Source of the DNA: Nemertoderma westbladi
Lineage: Eukaryota; Xenacoelomorpha; Nemertodermatida; Nemertodermatidae
NCBI GenBank assembly: GCA_032718475.1
Contig: JAUCBJ010007279.1
Coordinates: 1 to 63,519 of the forward strand
Length of the DNA stretch: 63,519 nt
Direction: 5' to 3'
This document shows positions 32,744 through 45,300 of the stretch, one piece after another. How positions within the stretch are numbered: the stretch's first letter is position 1; each line of letters begins with the position of its first letter. The position numbers were made by a program, and so were the translations under genes. A model generated the notes under the pieces. The model was not told the DNA's origin. It saw only the letters and a list, made by a program, of their open reading frames with translations, and searched no databases.

Positions 32744-33022
32744 ATGTGTTAACTTTCGTTTATTGTTTTGGTTCCCCAAACACGCCTCTGTAACCTGCTC
32801 CTTTACTAACCTGCTCCTGTAAATGGCAATGGAACCTAACGCTATATGGCAATGAGACCTAATCCCCTTTAGGACGTAACGCGACTTTATATCTTTGTTT
32901 TGTACAGGTGCCAAAGAGCGTTAGGTTACATTGCATTTAAAGGAACAGGTTAGTAAAGCAGCATGTAACAGAGGCTTGTTGGGGGAACCAAAACAATAAA
33001 CGAAAGTTAACACATGTTTCAA
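32744..33022. repeat. Nested inverted repeat inside the hAT-like element
   Basis: ACATGTGTTAACTTTCGTTT at 32741-32760 is mirrored near 33000-33018, and the pairing continues through TTGTTTTGGTTCCCC and CTGTTACATGCTGCTTTACT-like sequence. A fold-back insertion of about 275 bp. Confidence 0.75.
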
Positions 33023-33175
33023 AGATTATGCAGGTCTTTATTATTTAGTTCTTTGTTTTGTAGTCACCCATTTAAATCACTTATTTCTTATTTAAATCAG
33101 ATTTTTTTATTTAAATCAGATTTTATATTTAAACAATCGGAAGACTTCTGGCTTCATCAATGCACTAATGTTTAA

Positions 33176-33546
33176 AAAAAACCGAAAAACCGGGATCCCA
33201 GCGAAATATCGAATCCCGATTCCGACTTTTTTTGAAACGGGATCCCGAAGTTTAAATGGTTAAATAAATTTGTTGAACATCTAAAAAAAAGTTCCAGCAG
33301 AACGGAAATGTTTTGATTATATCTAATTTTTATTTCAGTAAACCATCCAGTAATCAATTATAAGATAATTTTAATATAACTTTATCTTACTAATATTTCA
33401 GAAGTGTAAAATAAAGTGAGTGTTACTGAAAACCTGCCTCATATACTATTAACTTTGATGAATTTAATCCAAAATTGCAATACCGATCCCGTAAAACGGG
33501 ATCTCGAGAGGAATAATCCCGGTCCCGATCCCGGAAATCCCGAAAA
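33176..33546. repeat. Second nested inverted repeat (CGGGATCCC-rich ends)
   Basis: The left zone has ACCGGGATCCCAGCG and AACGGGATCCCGAAG. The right zone has inverted GGGATCTCGAG and CCCGATCCCGGAAATCCCG. Spacer is AT-rich without genes. Confidence 0.6.
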
Positions 33547-33952
33547 GTCTGAATTCGAATATAAACTAAATAAACAACAAACTGAATAGAACTCTAAAGT
33601 ACAACTTAATTAAAGGGCCTGTGAATACTGTATGGTATTGGAAATGCGAGATGATATTTTCATGTAAATATTTAGGTAATTTGAATCATTTATTAATAAT
33701 CACTAATGCAATGTTTATCCTGGCCTTAAAGCATGATTGATAAAATTCATGATTAAAAAAAAATCAAAACTATCTGATTTTTTTTTATTTTTATATGTGA
33801 TTTAAATCATGATTTAAATCAATGATTTAAATCAAATGATTTAATTCAAACAACCCTGCATGGGTGATAGGGAGTTGTGGCGGCGCAATTTTGTCGACAA
33901 GCCGGCACAGCATTATTAAAAATGCAGCTGCAATGCAGCATGCCGATCCTAG

Positions 33953-36900
33953 CTAGTTGGCATTCGGGATACCTGATTTTTCATTTATCAGAAAAACTTG
34001 TCAAAGATTACAGTAGTGACGATATGAAACTTGGTTTTAAAAATTTCAGATCAGTTTATAGGTCTATTTATTGCAAGGGAATATTATATTAAATTTGGTA
34101 ATGGATCATCATTTTACAGTAATGGATTCAAAACAAAACTTGGGAAAAAGACTCCTGGGAAAATTCTAAGAGATACAAAATATCAAAATTGCCGTAGCTC
34201 CTATATAATAATTCAAGGCTATTCATTTGAATCAGTGCAATGAGATGAGTCATATTTCTGTTAATGATGCAACTCATGCTTCATATTTTTCATCAAAATT
34301 ATTATTATACAGTATATCTTGTGTTTTATCAGTGTCCACGATATATTAGTTAGGTGCGGCCCCAATTCTTGGACTGTGTTAATTTATTTTCCCCCGACAC
34401 TTTAGAATTATCCGGATTGGTTTTGAAACGTTGCTTTAATATGAGAATTTCACTATGACTCCTTTCATTATCTTTTCATAAGATCAAAATTTCTAAAATG
34501 ATCGCATAATTAACATTTTTATATTTAATTTCTCCTACGCGGATAGAATTCACTCAAGGGAATTATTTATGTGGGTTTAAGTTACTCTGAGCAGCTTATC
34601 AATATAGTGAATTTTAATTGTTTTGAATTTTAACAATTGTTAATTATTAATCTGACGCATATTATATTTATTGTTTCACTAACTAATTTCACCAATTTAC
34701 AACCCAAATTAAATTTGCCACAGTTTGAGTTTGTGTTTTATGTATTTTATTATATCTCAACAATAGACGAAACGAGGAAATATTCTAATAACGATTGTCT
34801 ATCTATGTGTAAGTTTTCCATTTCACCATTCTTATTCGTTTCAGTCTGGGAATAAATTACGGTTTGCCTATGTTTCATTAGACTAGTTGTCAATGTCCAG
34901 GTAAGAAACCATTAGGTTTCCATGACAATACAAAATTATCGGGTTAGGACTTTGTATAAAGTACTTTCAAAAGAAAGTATAAGTTAGGACTTTAGCGCTC
35001 CCGGAGTTCATGCAAACGGTTTTATTTTTGTGTTCGATGTGAAATTGGTTATTTGCGAAATTGAGGGGTATTTGCAATCAATATTTTCGGTCTTACAATT
35101 ATTTAGCACTTGTACAAATTGAATATAAGTGTGATTGACTAACCAACGAAAATTAAAATAACACGAGAGAAAGTAAAAAACATTATTGATAATAGGTAAA
35201 AAAATTAAAATATAGCAGACAATAAAAGTCAGAAAAACCGACGTAATGATTTATGTAAAGGAACTTTCATATTTTACCGATTTATAACTGATGTTACACG
35301 AATAATGATTGAATTGTATTTTGCAAATATTGTAAATTGATAAAAGTGAATCTATAACTATTTTACATGATTGTGTGAAAGGTTTCACATAAGCAGTATT
35401 TATGTACCGAGTGAGGGTGGCGAGGGATGTTTCCATAAATATACAAGGGTCATTCATTCATAAACGTTGACAGTGCCCTTTTCACAAAATGGTGCCATTT
35501 TGTTAAATTATGTCAATTTTGAGGGCGTTCGGAATGCTTAATTATTAGCGTTAATATTGTAATGTTTAGGAATATTAATGAAATTCATATCCTTTTTATG
35601 CAATTAATTGCAGTTGGTACATCAACTAAACTTACACTTCGCCTACAATCAATGGTTATCAGTAATGGGAAATACTATCAATATTTGTTATAGAAGTTTA
35701 TTGTTACTAAGTTAGTGATTATTACTTAGCTCCGTTACGAGGATATCACCACATCGAGAAGTTGTTAATTTTCATAAAAATAGCGCACGTTTAGGTACGC
35801 CTATAATGCACTAATTATTGCAATTTACCAGCTATAAAAGAAAAGGCAACTTTGTGGAATAAAATTACGCATTACTCTACATAAAAACAAATAGAGTTTT
35901 CTCTTTAACCATAAAATTGTTTCACTAATATTTTCACAAATTTAGAACCTCAATTTGGGGTATCTCAACAATTAGACCGGATGAATTTTAAATAACGATT
36001 GTCAATATATCTAGGTATTTCCATTCCACGGCAATCACTCACTACATAATAATATGTCGCCTGTGCAATAAATTGAAATACATTGTATGAATGTCCAGGT
36101 AAGAAACCATTACGTTTCCATGACAATACACAGTTATCAGGTTAGGACTTTGTATAGAATACTTTCAAAGACTATCTAAAAGTAATAAGTTAAGACTTTA
36201 GCGCTCCCGCAGTTTGTGCAAACGCTTTTATTATTAGGTAATTACGTGTGCAATTGGCTATTCGCGAAACGGAGGGGTATTCGCAATTAACATTCAGCGA
36301 GTTGGCGTATTAGGGTATTTGCGGTCTTATAATCATTTAGCACTTGGTAGTTGGTACAAATGGAATGTAAGTGTAAGAAGTGTGTTTGTAAGTTAGCATT
36401 ATGGCCATTCCATACTCTTGAGTGTTTAAGTGTGTTTGAAAAGTACCAATTCCCATAATGCCGCTAAGGGGGGCCAATTTTTTCATACACATGACACACT
36501 GGACTGCAAAAGTGGTAAAACGCTAACTTGTGGGAAATGGTCTAAAAAACGTTTTGACAAAGTTTCAGATTGCAAGGACCACGAGTTAGCACTTTGAGTT
36601 AGCACTTTGGAAAAGTTAGCACAATAGCCGAAAAAGAGCTTGCAAAGTTAGCTAAATTTAGTTAAATTTGGTATATTTGCCAAACATTTCTAATAAATAG
36701 CTATTTTTAAAAAAAATTCTAAATGTCATTTTTTTCTATACTAAGAGATGTTTTACATCTAACAGTTACGTTTTGGAGACATGGTAGCTAGTATTTTTGT
36801 ACTAGCTCGTATTTTTAATAATTATATTTAGCTTTGCCAACAACATTGTGATGTATTTCACTTCAAAGTTTCTGGAGATTTAGTATCATTCATTGCGAAG

Positions 36901-37036
36901 TATTGGAATATAGTGAATGTTGAAACAACAACAGCAGGTTCCCGGAAACGCGATCCCTGCAAATATCCAATATATTCGACTACACTAAATACAACGCTAA
37001 AAAAGGAAAGAGTTAAAAAGAGATGTTCTCTGTGAG
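33953..37036. other. AT-rich non-coding region
   Basis: No supported gene over about 3 kb. Contents: an imperfect long direct repeat (34660-35160 against 35915-36385) and scattered GTTAGC/AGTTAGCAC words near 36520-36660. Short open frames here have no recognisable product. Confidence 0.5.
34660..36385 (+). repeat. ~1.2-kb spaced direct duplication
   Basis: Sequence at about 34890-35140 (TCCAGGTAAGAAACCATTAG, TTAGGACTTTGTATA, GACTTTAGCGCTCCCG, GAGGGGTATT, TTTAGCACTTG) recurs in order at about 36095-36370. Weaker similarity extends upstream from 34660 and 35915. The copies are clearly diverged, so the duplication is old. Confidence 0.65.
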
Positions 37037-37267
37037 TTAGATGACATATTCCTGTTTAAAAAGATTTGTTCTGAGTCCCGTCTTGAAGGCATTTAATGTT
37101 GGGGAACGTCGTAAGTTGTGGGGTAGAGTGTTCCATACTGTAGGAGCAGCGATGGAGAATGCCCGTTTCCCATATTTTTCCAGGCGATACCGGGTGACGA
37201 CTAGCAGTCCTTCATCACTGGATCGTAGCTGGCGAGGGGGGTCACAAGGCGTCAGTAGGTCTACCAA
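37037..37267 (-). pseudogene. LINE reverse-transcriptase C-terminal remnant
   Basis: The minus-strand translation includes RYRLEKYGKRAFSIAAPTVW followed by NTLPHNLRRSP and FKTGLRTNLF, the conserved tail after the reverse transcriptase domain of CR1/L2-like LINEs. It abuts a G-rich stretch and the TATTACCACTGGGG word also seen next to the fragment at 59.1 kb. Confidence 0.7.
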
Positions 37268-37680
37268 ATGTGATGGTACACAGCCATTACCCCTATTACC
37301 ACTGGGGGGGGGGTGGGGGGGGGGCGAATCGGCCCCTTCGTAGTTTTTAATTGCTGTATCTATGTAACCACATTATGTACTAGCGCAATTTTTTCCGAGA
37401 ATTAGTCAAATTTAATCGCGCATCGTTTGTAAAAAACTGCGTTACAATTAGATTTCAACTTTAGATTGCAATTAGATTTCAACTTTAGATTGCAATTAGA
37501 TTTCAACTTTTCGATGAGGGTGCCACCTCAAAATTTGGTCCCCAGCAGAAATTTTTTTGAAATTTTCAAATTTTACAAGGTCATTTGTGAGTTAGTAATT
37601 CTTTATGTAGGGGCTTTTTTTATTGATTCTGATTCGTATGTAGCACTTTACTACTCTATAAGTATGTAAGGGAAGTGGTA

Positions 37681-37874
37681 CGTCATTTTTGGTGCACAAT
37701 AATTAGGGCGCGGTACTTGAAATTTTCATCTTTTATATCAATTTACATCATTTTTGGTGCACCAAAATTAGGGTGTGGCAAGTAGATTTACATCAAATTT
37801 TCAAAATTACGATATTCAGAAAATACCACAAGGTTTTCATTTCAATCCATTTTTATAGTTTATCTGGACCGCTG
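37681..37874 (-). repeat. Satellite unit interrupted by the BEL insertion (left part)
   Basis: Inverse copies of the 166-bp satellite at 58.4-58.8 kb: ACCAAAATTAGGGTGTGG and a CCATTTTTATAGTTTATCTG stretch leading to GACCGCTG at the insertion point. It continues across the insertion with AATCGATTGAAAGTAATATT at 58319. Confidence 0.75.
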
Positions 37875-39060
37875 TGTTCGCGCTTTCAGACCTTTGGCAG
37901 TTTAACCCGCCAAATTATGATGTCTTCTAGATAATAAATCGCTTTTAGCCTATGACAAGTATTTGATTCACTACACTAGTTGAAACCAATCTGTGCGCGA
38001 TCATTCACCCGCTGGATATACCCGGGAGATTGATTTCGACAGCTTAATCTTATTGCTATGTAAGCCTAATGTATTATTCGACTGACAGTATCATATAATC
38101 TCTGACAATATTATTCACCTTCGGGGAATATTAACAGTTCCTTTAGGACGTGGCGCTCTATCTATATAAACAGAGTTATGACTTAAACTACTCACAACGA
38201 TATGGCTTAGTTATAATTCACATATATGGCGCATTCTTTAGGAAATGCTTCTTTATCAGTCTCACTCATACACAATGCTGCACAATACTGCACACTAATC
38301 TGCCGATCTTCACTGATTTTAGTCACATATAAAAGGAACACAGACCGACTCATGTAGGGTCTATCAAATAACATTAGATTCACTTCAAACCACTTTAACA
38401 TAAGTCACAATCGTTATATGTAACCTTTCTCTCTTACCTTCGGTATATCAAGAATATTGGGTTTTCGGGGTTATTTCTCGTTATTCCAATATAATAATTC
38501 ATCAACAAATATAATGAATAACCGACAGCAAAATCAGTAAAGTTAAGGTATAAATGATTTGGTATGATATACCACATGTAGTGCAGTTTGTAAGTTGTTG
38601 TTGAGTCAGTTGTTGATTTGAGTATGTACAGTTCGATTTGATAAAGGATATATGTCCTTATAATTAAGCCTACTAGTGTTAGGCTAAAAGCAGAAAAGCA
38701 CAAAACACTAAAAGCCGTTCTTTCGTGGCTCAGGACTGAAAAAGTAAACACTGCCCTCTGCCTCACGTGATTTCTAGGAAATTTCCAAATCTAGGCCTAT
38801 AAAAATGCTCTGATTGGTTGACTGAACCGTCGTCATAGTAACTACTGTTTCAAGAGGATTCAGCTACTTTGCGTCATAGAATTGCCATAGAATCACCAAC
38901 CATGTCTTCCAAAGTACACATACGGAGGAAATAGCTCTTAGATCCTCTAAAAACACCGATACAGCAATAATACGGGCTCCTACACCTATTAAATCAACTA
39001 CAGAGTATTTGTAATGTAAAATAATAAAAATAACGGGGCAATTCAGCAAAGGCTTTTACA
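37875..39060 (-). repeat. 3' LTR of the BEL element
   Basis: 1,186 bp, bounded by TGTTCGCGC (plus strand) and TTTTACA. By eye it differs from the 5' LTR by one substitution (C at about 38037, T in the other) and one 1-bp indel (near 39011). A TATA-like TTTATATAGATAG (minus strand, plus 38154-38171) precedes a GCGCCACGTCC block conserved in the two older LTR relatives. The small open frames (64 and 110 codons) inside are probably not genes. Confidence 0.95.
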
Positions 39061-39069
39061 CCGCTCCCA
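39061..39069 (-). promoter_or_regulatory. Polypurine tract of the BEL element
   Basis: On the minus strand CTGGGAGCGG directly precedes the 3' LTR start TGTAAAAG. The position and purine richness fit the plus-strand DNA primer site. Confidence 0.5.
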
Positions 39070-41318
39070 GAAAATGGGATTTTCAGTTTATAAAATATAA
39101 AATCACAGTTTCTAAAACCTAAAGATACTCTAAACAGTTAGTTTTTCTTGCGCGGACGGCGTTCACGCAGTTTCCCGAGGCCAGCAAGAGTCCTTTTCTC
39201 TTTGGGGCGAGCCACTTTACTAGAAAGGCCACAACTCCTGGGGAAAGGGTGCAATACAATTGCATTAGAAGGTTTGGGTTCACGGTCGGAGTCTCGTCCA
39301 TTTCGATATGCTTCTCCTCGAGCTGATTTTCCTCCGCTTGTCATGGGATACGTTCGTCAAAAACTCTCGCAGAGAATAGGGTTTTCTAAGCTTGACATCC
39401 TCCTAGAGATTCGAGACCTCCCAATCGAACTGAGATAAGGCCAATTCGTTTATCGATTGGACTTACTGTTATAATTTACATTTATCTGAACAAACGCAGA
39501 TTTATTTTTTGATCTTTATAGAATAGCGTTTAACTCGTTTTGTACAACGCTCTCCTTCACCTTGATGAAGGGTTGTATCGCGTTAAACGGGAACGACCAT
39601 ACGGTTGGATAGTGATATTAGGTGTCCGCGTCACAATCCGGCTAGGTAAGATGGGCGGCTAGCTAGAAATCACTGTCGGAGTGTTACCGATTAATTGTTA
39701 GGGTAGCACTAGATCTTTGAACAGTGAATACAGTCCGCGCGGATCCGCGACACCACCAGGATCGCAGGTCTGAGGTCCAACTAAGGAATGAGGAGGTTTG
39801 ACCGAGTATTCCGGGACTCTGATCGTAGGTTTACTCCAGGATCGTTCGAGCCGAGTGAGCATAAGTGATATGTCAAACAAGTTTCGCTCGAAACTCCAGT
39901 AAATATAACGAGCACAACTGTGTTTAACACAACGTTTCCGTGGATGTTTATGTCTTTCCGTTTATTGGCTGGGTCTAGGGCATTTATCGTAATAATACCA
40001 AAGACGCACGTCTGGTAGGGGAAACGCGGATGATATTTATTTGTTGTTACAATGCTTCTATCAGGAATTCCAAATATATGTTGGAGTTACCGCGTTTATT
40101 TGTTTCTTTAATGTCTTTTCTTTCGAGTCGATTTCGAATAGGATTTTCGCATTAGAATTTTGGTTTATCGTTTCGACTCCTCTGGGTAGGATATGTTCGA
40201 CACAGCCCGCACCGTGCAAACCGATAGAATGGCCAACAGCCAAGAAGTCCACACACACACCATTACAATGCGTGTAGCGAGCGGTGAATTTTCCATAGTC
40301 CAATTCACGCGTAAGTTACTTCCAGGAAATCGTAGGTTCGATATAACGACCATCATCCTTCGTAGTAGTTGGACTAGTATCACCGCGTATCAAGCTATCA
40401 ACAAACGCTTGAAAGTAGAGTATATCGATCCCTGATACCAAGACCATCTTCTATCAACTCCGTCATATCTGCTATATATGAGTTTATTAATATTATAATG
40501 AGTTTATATTTAGGCTAACGAGCGTCGCTGCCTACCCCAATCAGCCCCCGGACAGTGCGAGATCCTCAGCGCTGATGTGTCGTCGCCGCCGTACTTTCGC
40601 CAACGACGTAGCCGCACAATGACAACGACAACCGGCACAAGTCACTCGACTGTCCGTCCCAAAGGCTTAGATACACCTCAGGTTTTACTGGAGAGTTAGG
40701 GTTACTTTCACAATTGCGACTTGCTACTGTAAACACACCTTAGTAGTAACATTCGCCTATAAACTCACAAATACCACACACACAACTTGTCACAAATTAC
40801 ACACACTCGGGTCACTTGTCCGTTAGTCAGTGCCTTCCAGAATGTCACGTTATTATCATGTATCCTTGGATACTAGCAGTGCACTGTTTATTCTCTATGC
40901 TATTCAATGGGACAAGCTTTCTATTGTTCTTTTAACTCAATTCTAATTCTAGCGTGGTTGTTGCTATGGTGACATTATGTAAAGCTAGCGGTAGAATTAG
41001 GGTAATTCCAATGCATACAGATCTGGGGTGTTATTTAATAGTAATTCTTTAATGGTCAATGTCCTGTTTTATACATGACTTTATGAATTTTATCGGCTAT
41101 TGACTATATTTGGGAGACTTTCGCACACTCATACGCATAGTAAGATAAATCTCCGCTCCCTTGATCTATTAATTAATGGAATTTTGGGAATGTTATAAAT
41201 TGCGTAAAAAAGGCAATTTATTAAATTCATTAAAAGGCATGAATTTAAATTTATTCCCTGAAATTTTATTATTTGATAATTAAATTGACATGTTTTGATT
41301 CTAGAACATGTCTGGGGA
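39061..41318 (-). other. BEL 3' internal region, unrecognised content
   Basis: About 2.26 kb between the LINE insertion and the 3' LTR. It is less AT-rich than surrounding DNA, especially 39130-39450 and 40500-40690. It contains several short open frames on both strands (60-96 codons), none with a recognised domain; an envelope gene could not be shown. Overlapping small frames at 40061-40383 include one hydrophobic stretch (VCVWTSWLLAILSVCTV) but no good start codon. Confidence 0.45.
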
Positions 41319-42321
41319 CTACTACTACTAGGATCGGCATGCTGCATTGCAGCTGCATTTTTAAGAATGCTGTGCCGGCTTGTCAACAAAATTGCACCGC
41401 CACAACTCCCTATCACCCATGACATTTGCTAGATCATCCGCATCTTTAAGGCCAGTGTCCTTTAAGATGCATCTCAAGAAAGTCATGGGCTGTCCACCAT
41501 GCTTATTCACTCCATGAGGCTGCCAAAGTACAAGATTATGCACTGGCTGGTCCTCGCGGCGAAAGCAATGTCCTGCAAAGCGGAGGCGATTTTGTTCTAG
41601 TGTCAAGCTTGGGGGAACCAATGAGACACCTCCAATGTTATATAGTGTCTGGTTGGAGATGTGTGCATTGTACTTGACACAATGAACCCGGCGTAGCATT
41701 CTTGTGAATGTGCCATCCAGAGATTTGGTGTCCTCAGCAGTTAGAGCCCAGCATGGACTCCCGTAGAGGAGTACTGGAACTACTGCTGCTCTAAATAATC
41801 GGACCTTAAGTTTCCGATTAATTCTTGGTGACTTCCAAATCCTGGAAAGCCTATTCAAGGCTGCCCATGCCTTTCCCTTACGTATTCGAAGGTCCTCACC
41901 TGACTTCCGGATCCATGATCCCAGGTAACAGAAGTCGTCCACATGCTCAAGCATACCATCCTTTGAGCTTATGCTCATCCGATCAGAGACTTGCTGAGGA
42001 CTTTCAAAGTTAACTGTCAGAATTTTGGTCTTTCTGGAGTTAATAAAAAGACCAACACTAGAAGCAGCATGTTCTAATGAGCTGAGGAGCCGTTGGGCTC
42101 CCTCTAATGATTCTGAGAGTACTCCTAAGTCATCAGCAAAGTCTAGATCAGTTAGGTACTTGGCAGGATTTCCTCGACTTCTGGAGCCAGTAGGTGGAGT
42201 TATCATCACCCCATCATCATTATGATGATCTAAGGACATGCGTAGAACATAGTCAACCACAATAATGAACAAGAATGGTGCAAGTGTGTCTCCTTGGAGG
42301 ACGCCCCATAACACTTCAAAT
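41319..42321 (-). pseudogene. 5'-truncated LINE copy (second copy)
   Basis: On the minus strand it starts at ATTTGAAGTG, inside the reverse transcriptase, and runs through FADD to an intact C-terminus ending at a TAA (41361). A 3' tail of TAG repeats follows. It sits directly on the tail of the full-length copy, head to tail. It differs from that copy at roughly seven sites per kilobase, and keeps the normal C-terminus (ELWRCNF...) that the full-length copy lost by frameshift. Confidence 0.88.
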
Positions 42322-45300
42322 ACTACTACTACTACTAGGATCGGCATGCTGCATTGCAGCTGCATTTTTAAGAATGCTGTGCCGGCTTGTCAACAAAATT
42401 GCACCGCCAAAAACTCCCTATCACCCATGACATTTGCTAGATCATCCGCATCTTTAAGGCCAGTGTCCTTTAAGATGCGTCTCAAGAAAGTCATGGGCTG
42501 TCCACCATGCTTATTCACTCCATGAGGCTGCCAAAGTACAAGATTATGCACTGGCTGGTCCTCACGGCGAAAGCAATGTCCTGCAAAGCGGAGGCGATTT
42601 TGTTCTAGTGTCAAGCTTGGGGGAACCAATGAGACACCTCCAATGTTATATAGTGTCTGGTTGGAGATGTGTGCATTGTACTTGACACAATGAACCCGGC
42701 GTAGCATTCTTGTGAATGTGCCATCCAGAGATTTGGTGTCCTCAGCAGTTAGAGCCCAGCATGGACTCCCGTAGAGGAGTACTGGAACTACTGCTGCTCT
42801 AAATAATCGGACCTTAAGTTTCCGATTAATTCTCGGTGACTTCCAAATCCTGGAAAGCCTATTCAAGGCTGCCCATGCCTTTCCCTTACGTATTCGAAGG
42901 TCCTCACCTGACTTCCGGATCCATGATCCCAGGTAACAGAAGTCGTCGACATGCTCAAGCATACCATCCTTTGAGCTTATGCTCATCCGATCACAGACTT
43001 GCTGAGGACTTTCAAAGTTAACTGTCAGAATTTTGGTCTTTCTGGAGTTAATAAAAAGACCAACACTAGAAGCAGCATGTTCTAATGAGCTGAGGAGCCG
43101 TTGGGCTCCCTCTAATGATTCTGAGAGTACTCCTAAGTCATCAGCAAAGTCTAGATCAGTTAGGTACTTGGCAGGATTTCCTCGACTTCTGGAGCCAGTA
43201 GGTGGAGTTATCATCACCCCATCATCATTATGATGATCTAAGGACATGCGTAGAACATAGTCAACCACAATAATGAATAAGAATGGTGCAAGTGTGTCTC
43301 CTTGGAGGACGCCCCATAACACTTCAAATGGTTCTGTGTCACCGTCAACAGTAGACACAAATGTTGTCGAACCATCGTATACTGATCTGATTGCTGCAAT
43401 AATTTCATCAGGAATCCCATATAATGAAAGTATGCTGAACATACGTGAGCGAGAGACTGAATCAAAGGCCTTGAAGAAGTCAACAAAGATAACAGCCAGA
43501 TGCCTGTCTTTCTTTTTTGATAATTCTTCAATTATCCTTCTAAGTGCCAAAATGGGCTCCATGGTCCCACGACCTTTACGGAACCCATTCTGATTTCCAC
43601 GGAGCAGTCTCTCAATGGGATCCCTGATGCGATTTAATAGAATCCTATTGTATAGCTTTGCAGCAATCGAGATCAATGAGATTCCCCGAAAAGAACCATA
43701 GAGTGTTAGGTTGCCCTTCTTGGGAACTGGCACCAACTTATTTGTTTTCATTTCTTGGGGGACTCTTGTTGTACGGTACATGTCTACTATGATGGGATAG
43801 ATGAGCTTTAAACACTCAGGTATTTTAAAGACCTCAGGGGGAACACCATCTACTCCACTGGCACGATTGGTCTTAATGCTCTTTGCAGCAGCCTTCACTT
43901 CTGCAAAGGAGATATCGCCAATGGGAATATCTGGGAGTACAGACTCAGACACCTTTACTTCTATAAAGTTATCAGGCAATACCCTGTCATTATTGAGGAG
44001 CTTTTCAAAGTGGGCTTTCCAACCATTGAGGCGATCGGCTGGTGATTCAGCCTTAACCTTGGTGGTTGGTTGGCTTTTCCGCCCAGTAAGCAGATTGATC
44101 GATTTCCATGCCTGGGATGATTGCCTGCTGTCGTCAGCATCATTGATGGCATCAACCTGTTGGTTTATTAGCTCCTGTAGATTAACAGAGTACTGCCTGT
44201 TCAGGGACCTAGATGCAGCCTTAACTGCATTCTTGGCCGCTGTAGTCTGTTTGAGTCGGGACTCTTTCTGCGCCTTATGAAGGTCATTTCGGCACTTTTG
44301 AATTTTGTTGTCAGTCCAGGGGGCCCTTTTCCTGTTTCGAGGGTATACAGGAACTGTTTCTGCAGCTGCTAACTTAACTGCTTCTGTAAAGGCAGTATAG
44401 CCCTCACAGTGATCTGCCGCCTCAGAGGCAAGAGCCTCATACCTGTTGCTCAGCTGTAGTGTGAAGCTGGATCTCACACTTGGCTGTTGCAACAGAGAGG
44501 ACCAGTCATGCCGCGGCAAGGCAGATTTCGTTGTTCTGCTAGCACGCAGACTAAGTCTTACCTTGGCCACAATAAGGCGGTGATCACTGGAGAAGGGTCG
44601 AAGTGTAAATGCATTACAGTCTTGTATAGAGCTCCTGTATTTCCTACGAAACAGAATATGGTCTATCTGGGACTTGTGACCACTGGGTCCACTATGAGTC
44701 CATAGCTTTCCAGTTCGCTTCTTGAACTGGGTTCCAGCCGAAAACAATCCATTTCCAGAGATAAAATCCTGAAGATGGACAGAATTTCGGTTAACACTAT
44801 TGCTATAGACCCAGGGCGATGTAGGTGATTGATGCAGACTTGCATTAAAGTCTCCCAGGAATGTTAAGAATGCATGCTGATCCACTCCATCAGTAGCTGC
44901 TTGTAGATTGTGGTAGAAATTTTCCACCTCCTCTACAGGGGCAACACTAGTTGGAGAGTAGCACACAATCAGAACCACCTTAGGAAACTTCTTAGCCAGT
45001 CTTCCAGAACATGAGAAGTGGCAACGGATGATGCGGTTAGAGATTTGGTCTATTTTGTCCAATGCTGCATGTGCAGTTGGATTCATCAATAGACCAATTC
45101 CACCATTGCCGCTATCATCTGCTGACGCGAGGGCGAGTCGCCAACCGCCCCCCATGTCCTTAATCAGAACCTCATCAGTCTGTCCAGTCTGCATTCGGTG
45201 CTCTTGAACACCCACTGCGCTAAGAGAAAGCTTATCTGCCAAGGCAGTCAGCTCACCTTGTCGCATTGGGGACCCGAGTGTTAGGGTGTTTACTGAGGCT

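Larger units (their letters stand above)
32592..33858. mobile_element. hAT-like non-autonomous element with 8-bp target duplication
   Basis: Ends CAGGGTTG and CAACCCTG, flanked by an exact 8-bp direct repeat CATGGGTG (32584-32591 and 33859-33866). The uninterrupted LINE copies have a single CATGGGTG at this place, so the empty site is known. The subterminal zones are runs of ATTTAAATCA/TGATTTAAAT. It contains two nested hairpins (32744-33022 and 33176-33546) and no transposase. Confidence 0.9.
31683..33952 (+). pseudogene. 5'-truncated LINE copy (third copy), split by a hAT-like element
   Basis: Starts at ATTTGAAGTG within the reverse transcriptase and matches the LINE at 42322-46050 on the other strand. 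The visible frame (31690-32382) covers the LQGDTLAPFLF motif and a changed catalytic motif FTDD (FADD in the full copy). It stops early because TCA became TGA near 32380. The copy is interrupted at 32592-33858 by another element and resumes at 33867, ending near CCGATCCTAG at 33952 without the TAG-repeat tail. It lies in the same direction as the polymerase fragment it destroyed. Confidence 0.85.

Noticed and set aside
38434-38766. 110-residue hydrophobic protein, duplicated at 57688-58020
   Set aside because: Lies wholly inside both LTRs and is identical only because the LTRs are; no domain, and it overlaps the expected promoter region.
39119-39438. Overlapping small proteins on both strands near 39.1-39.4 kb
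   Set aside because: Base composition is higher in G+C, but translations match nothing recognised and the frames overlap on both strands.
39061-41318. Envelope gene in the BEL 3' region
   Set aside because: Only short frames without a signal peptide plus transmembrane layout or good ATG starts; not enough evidence.
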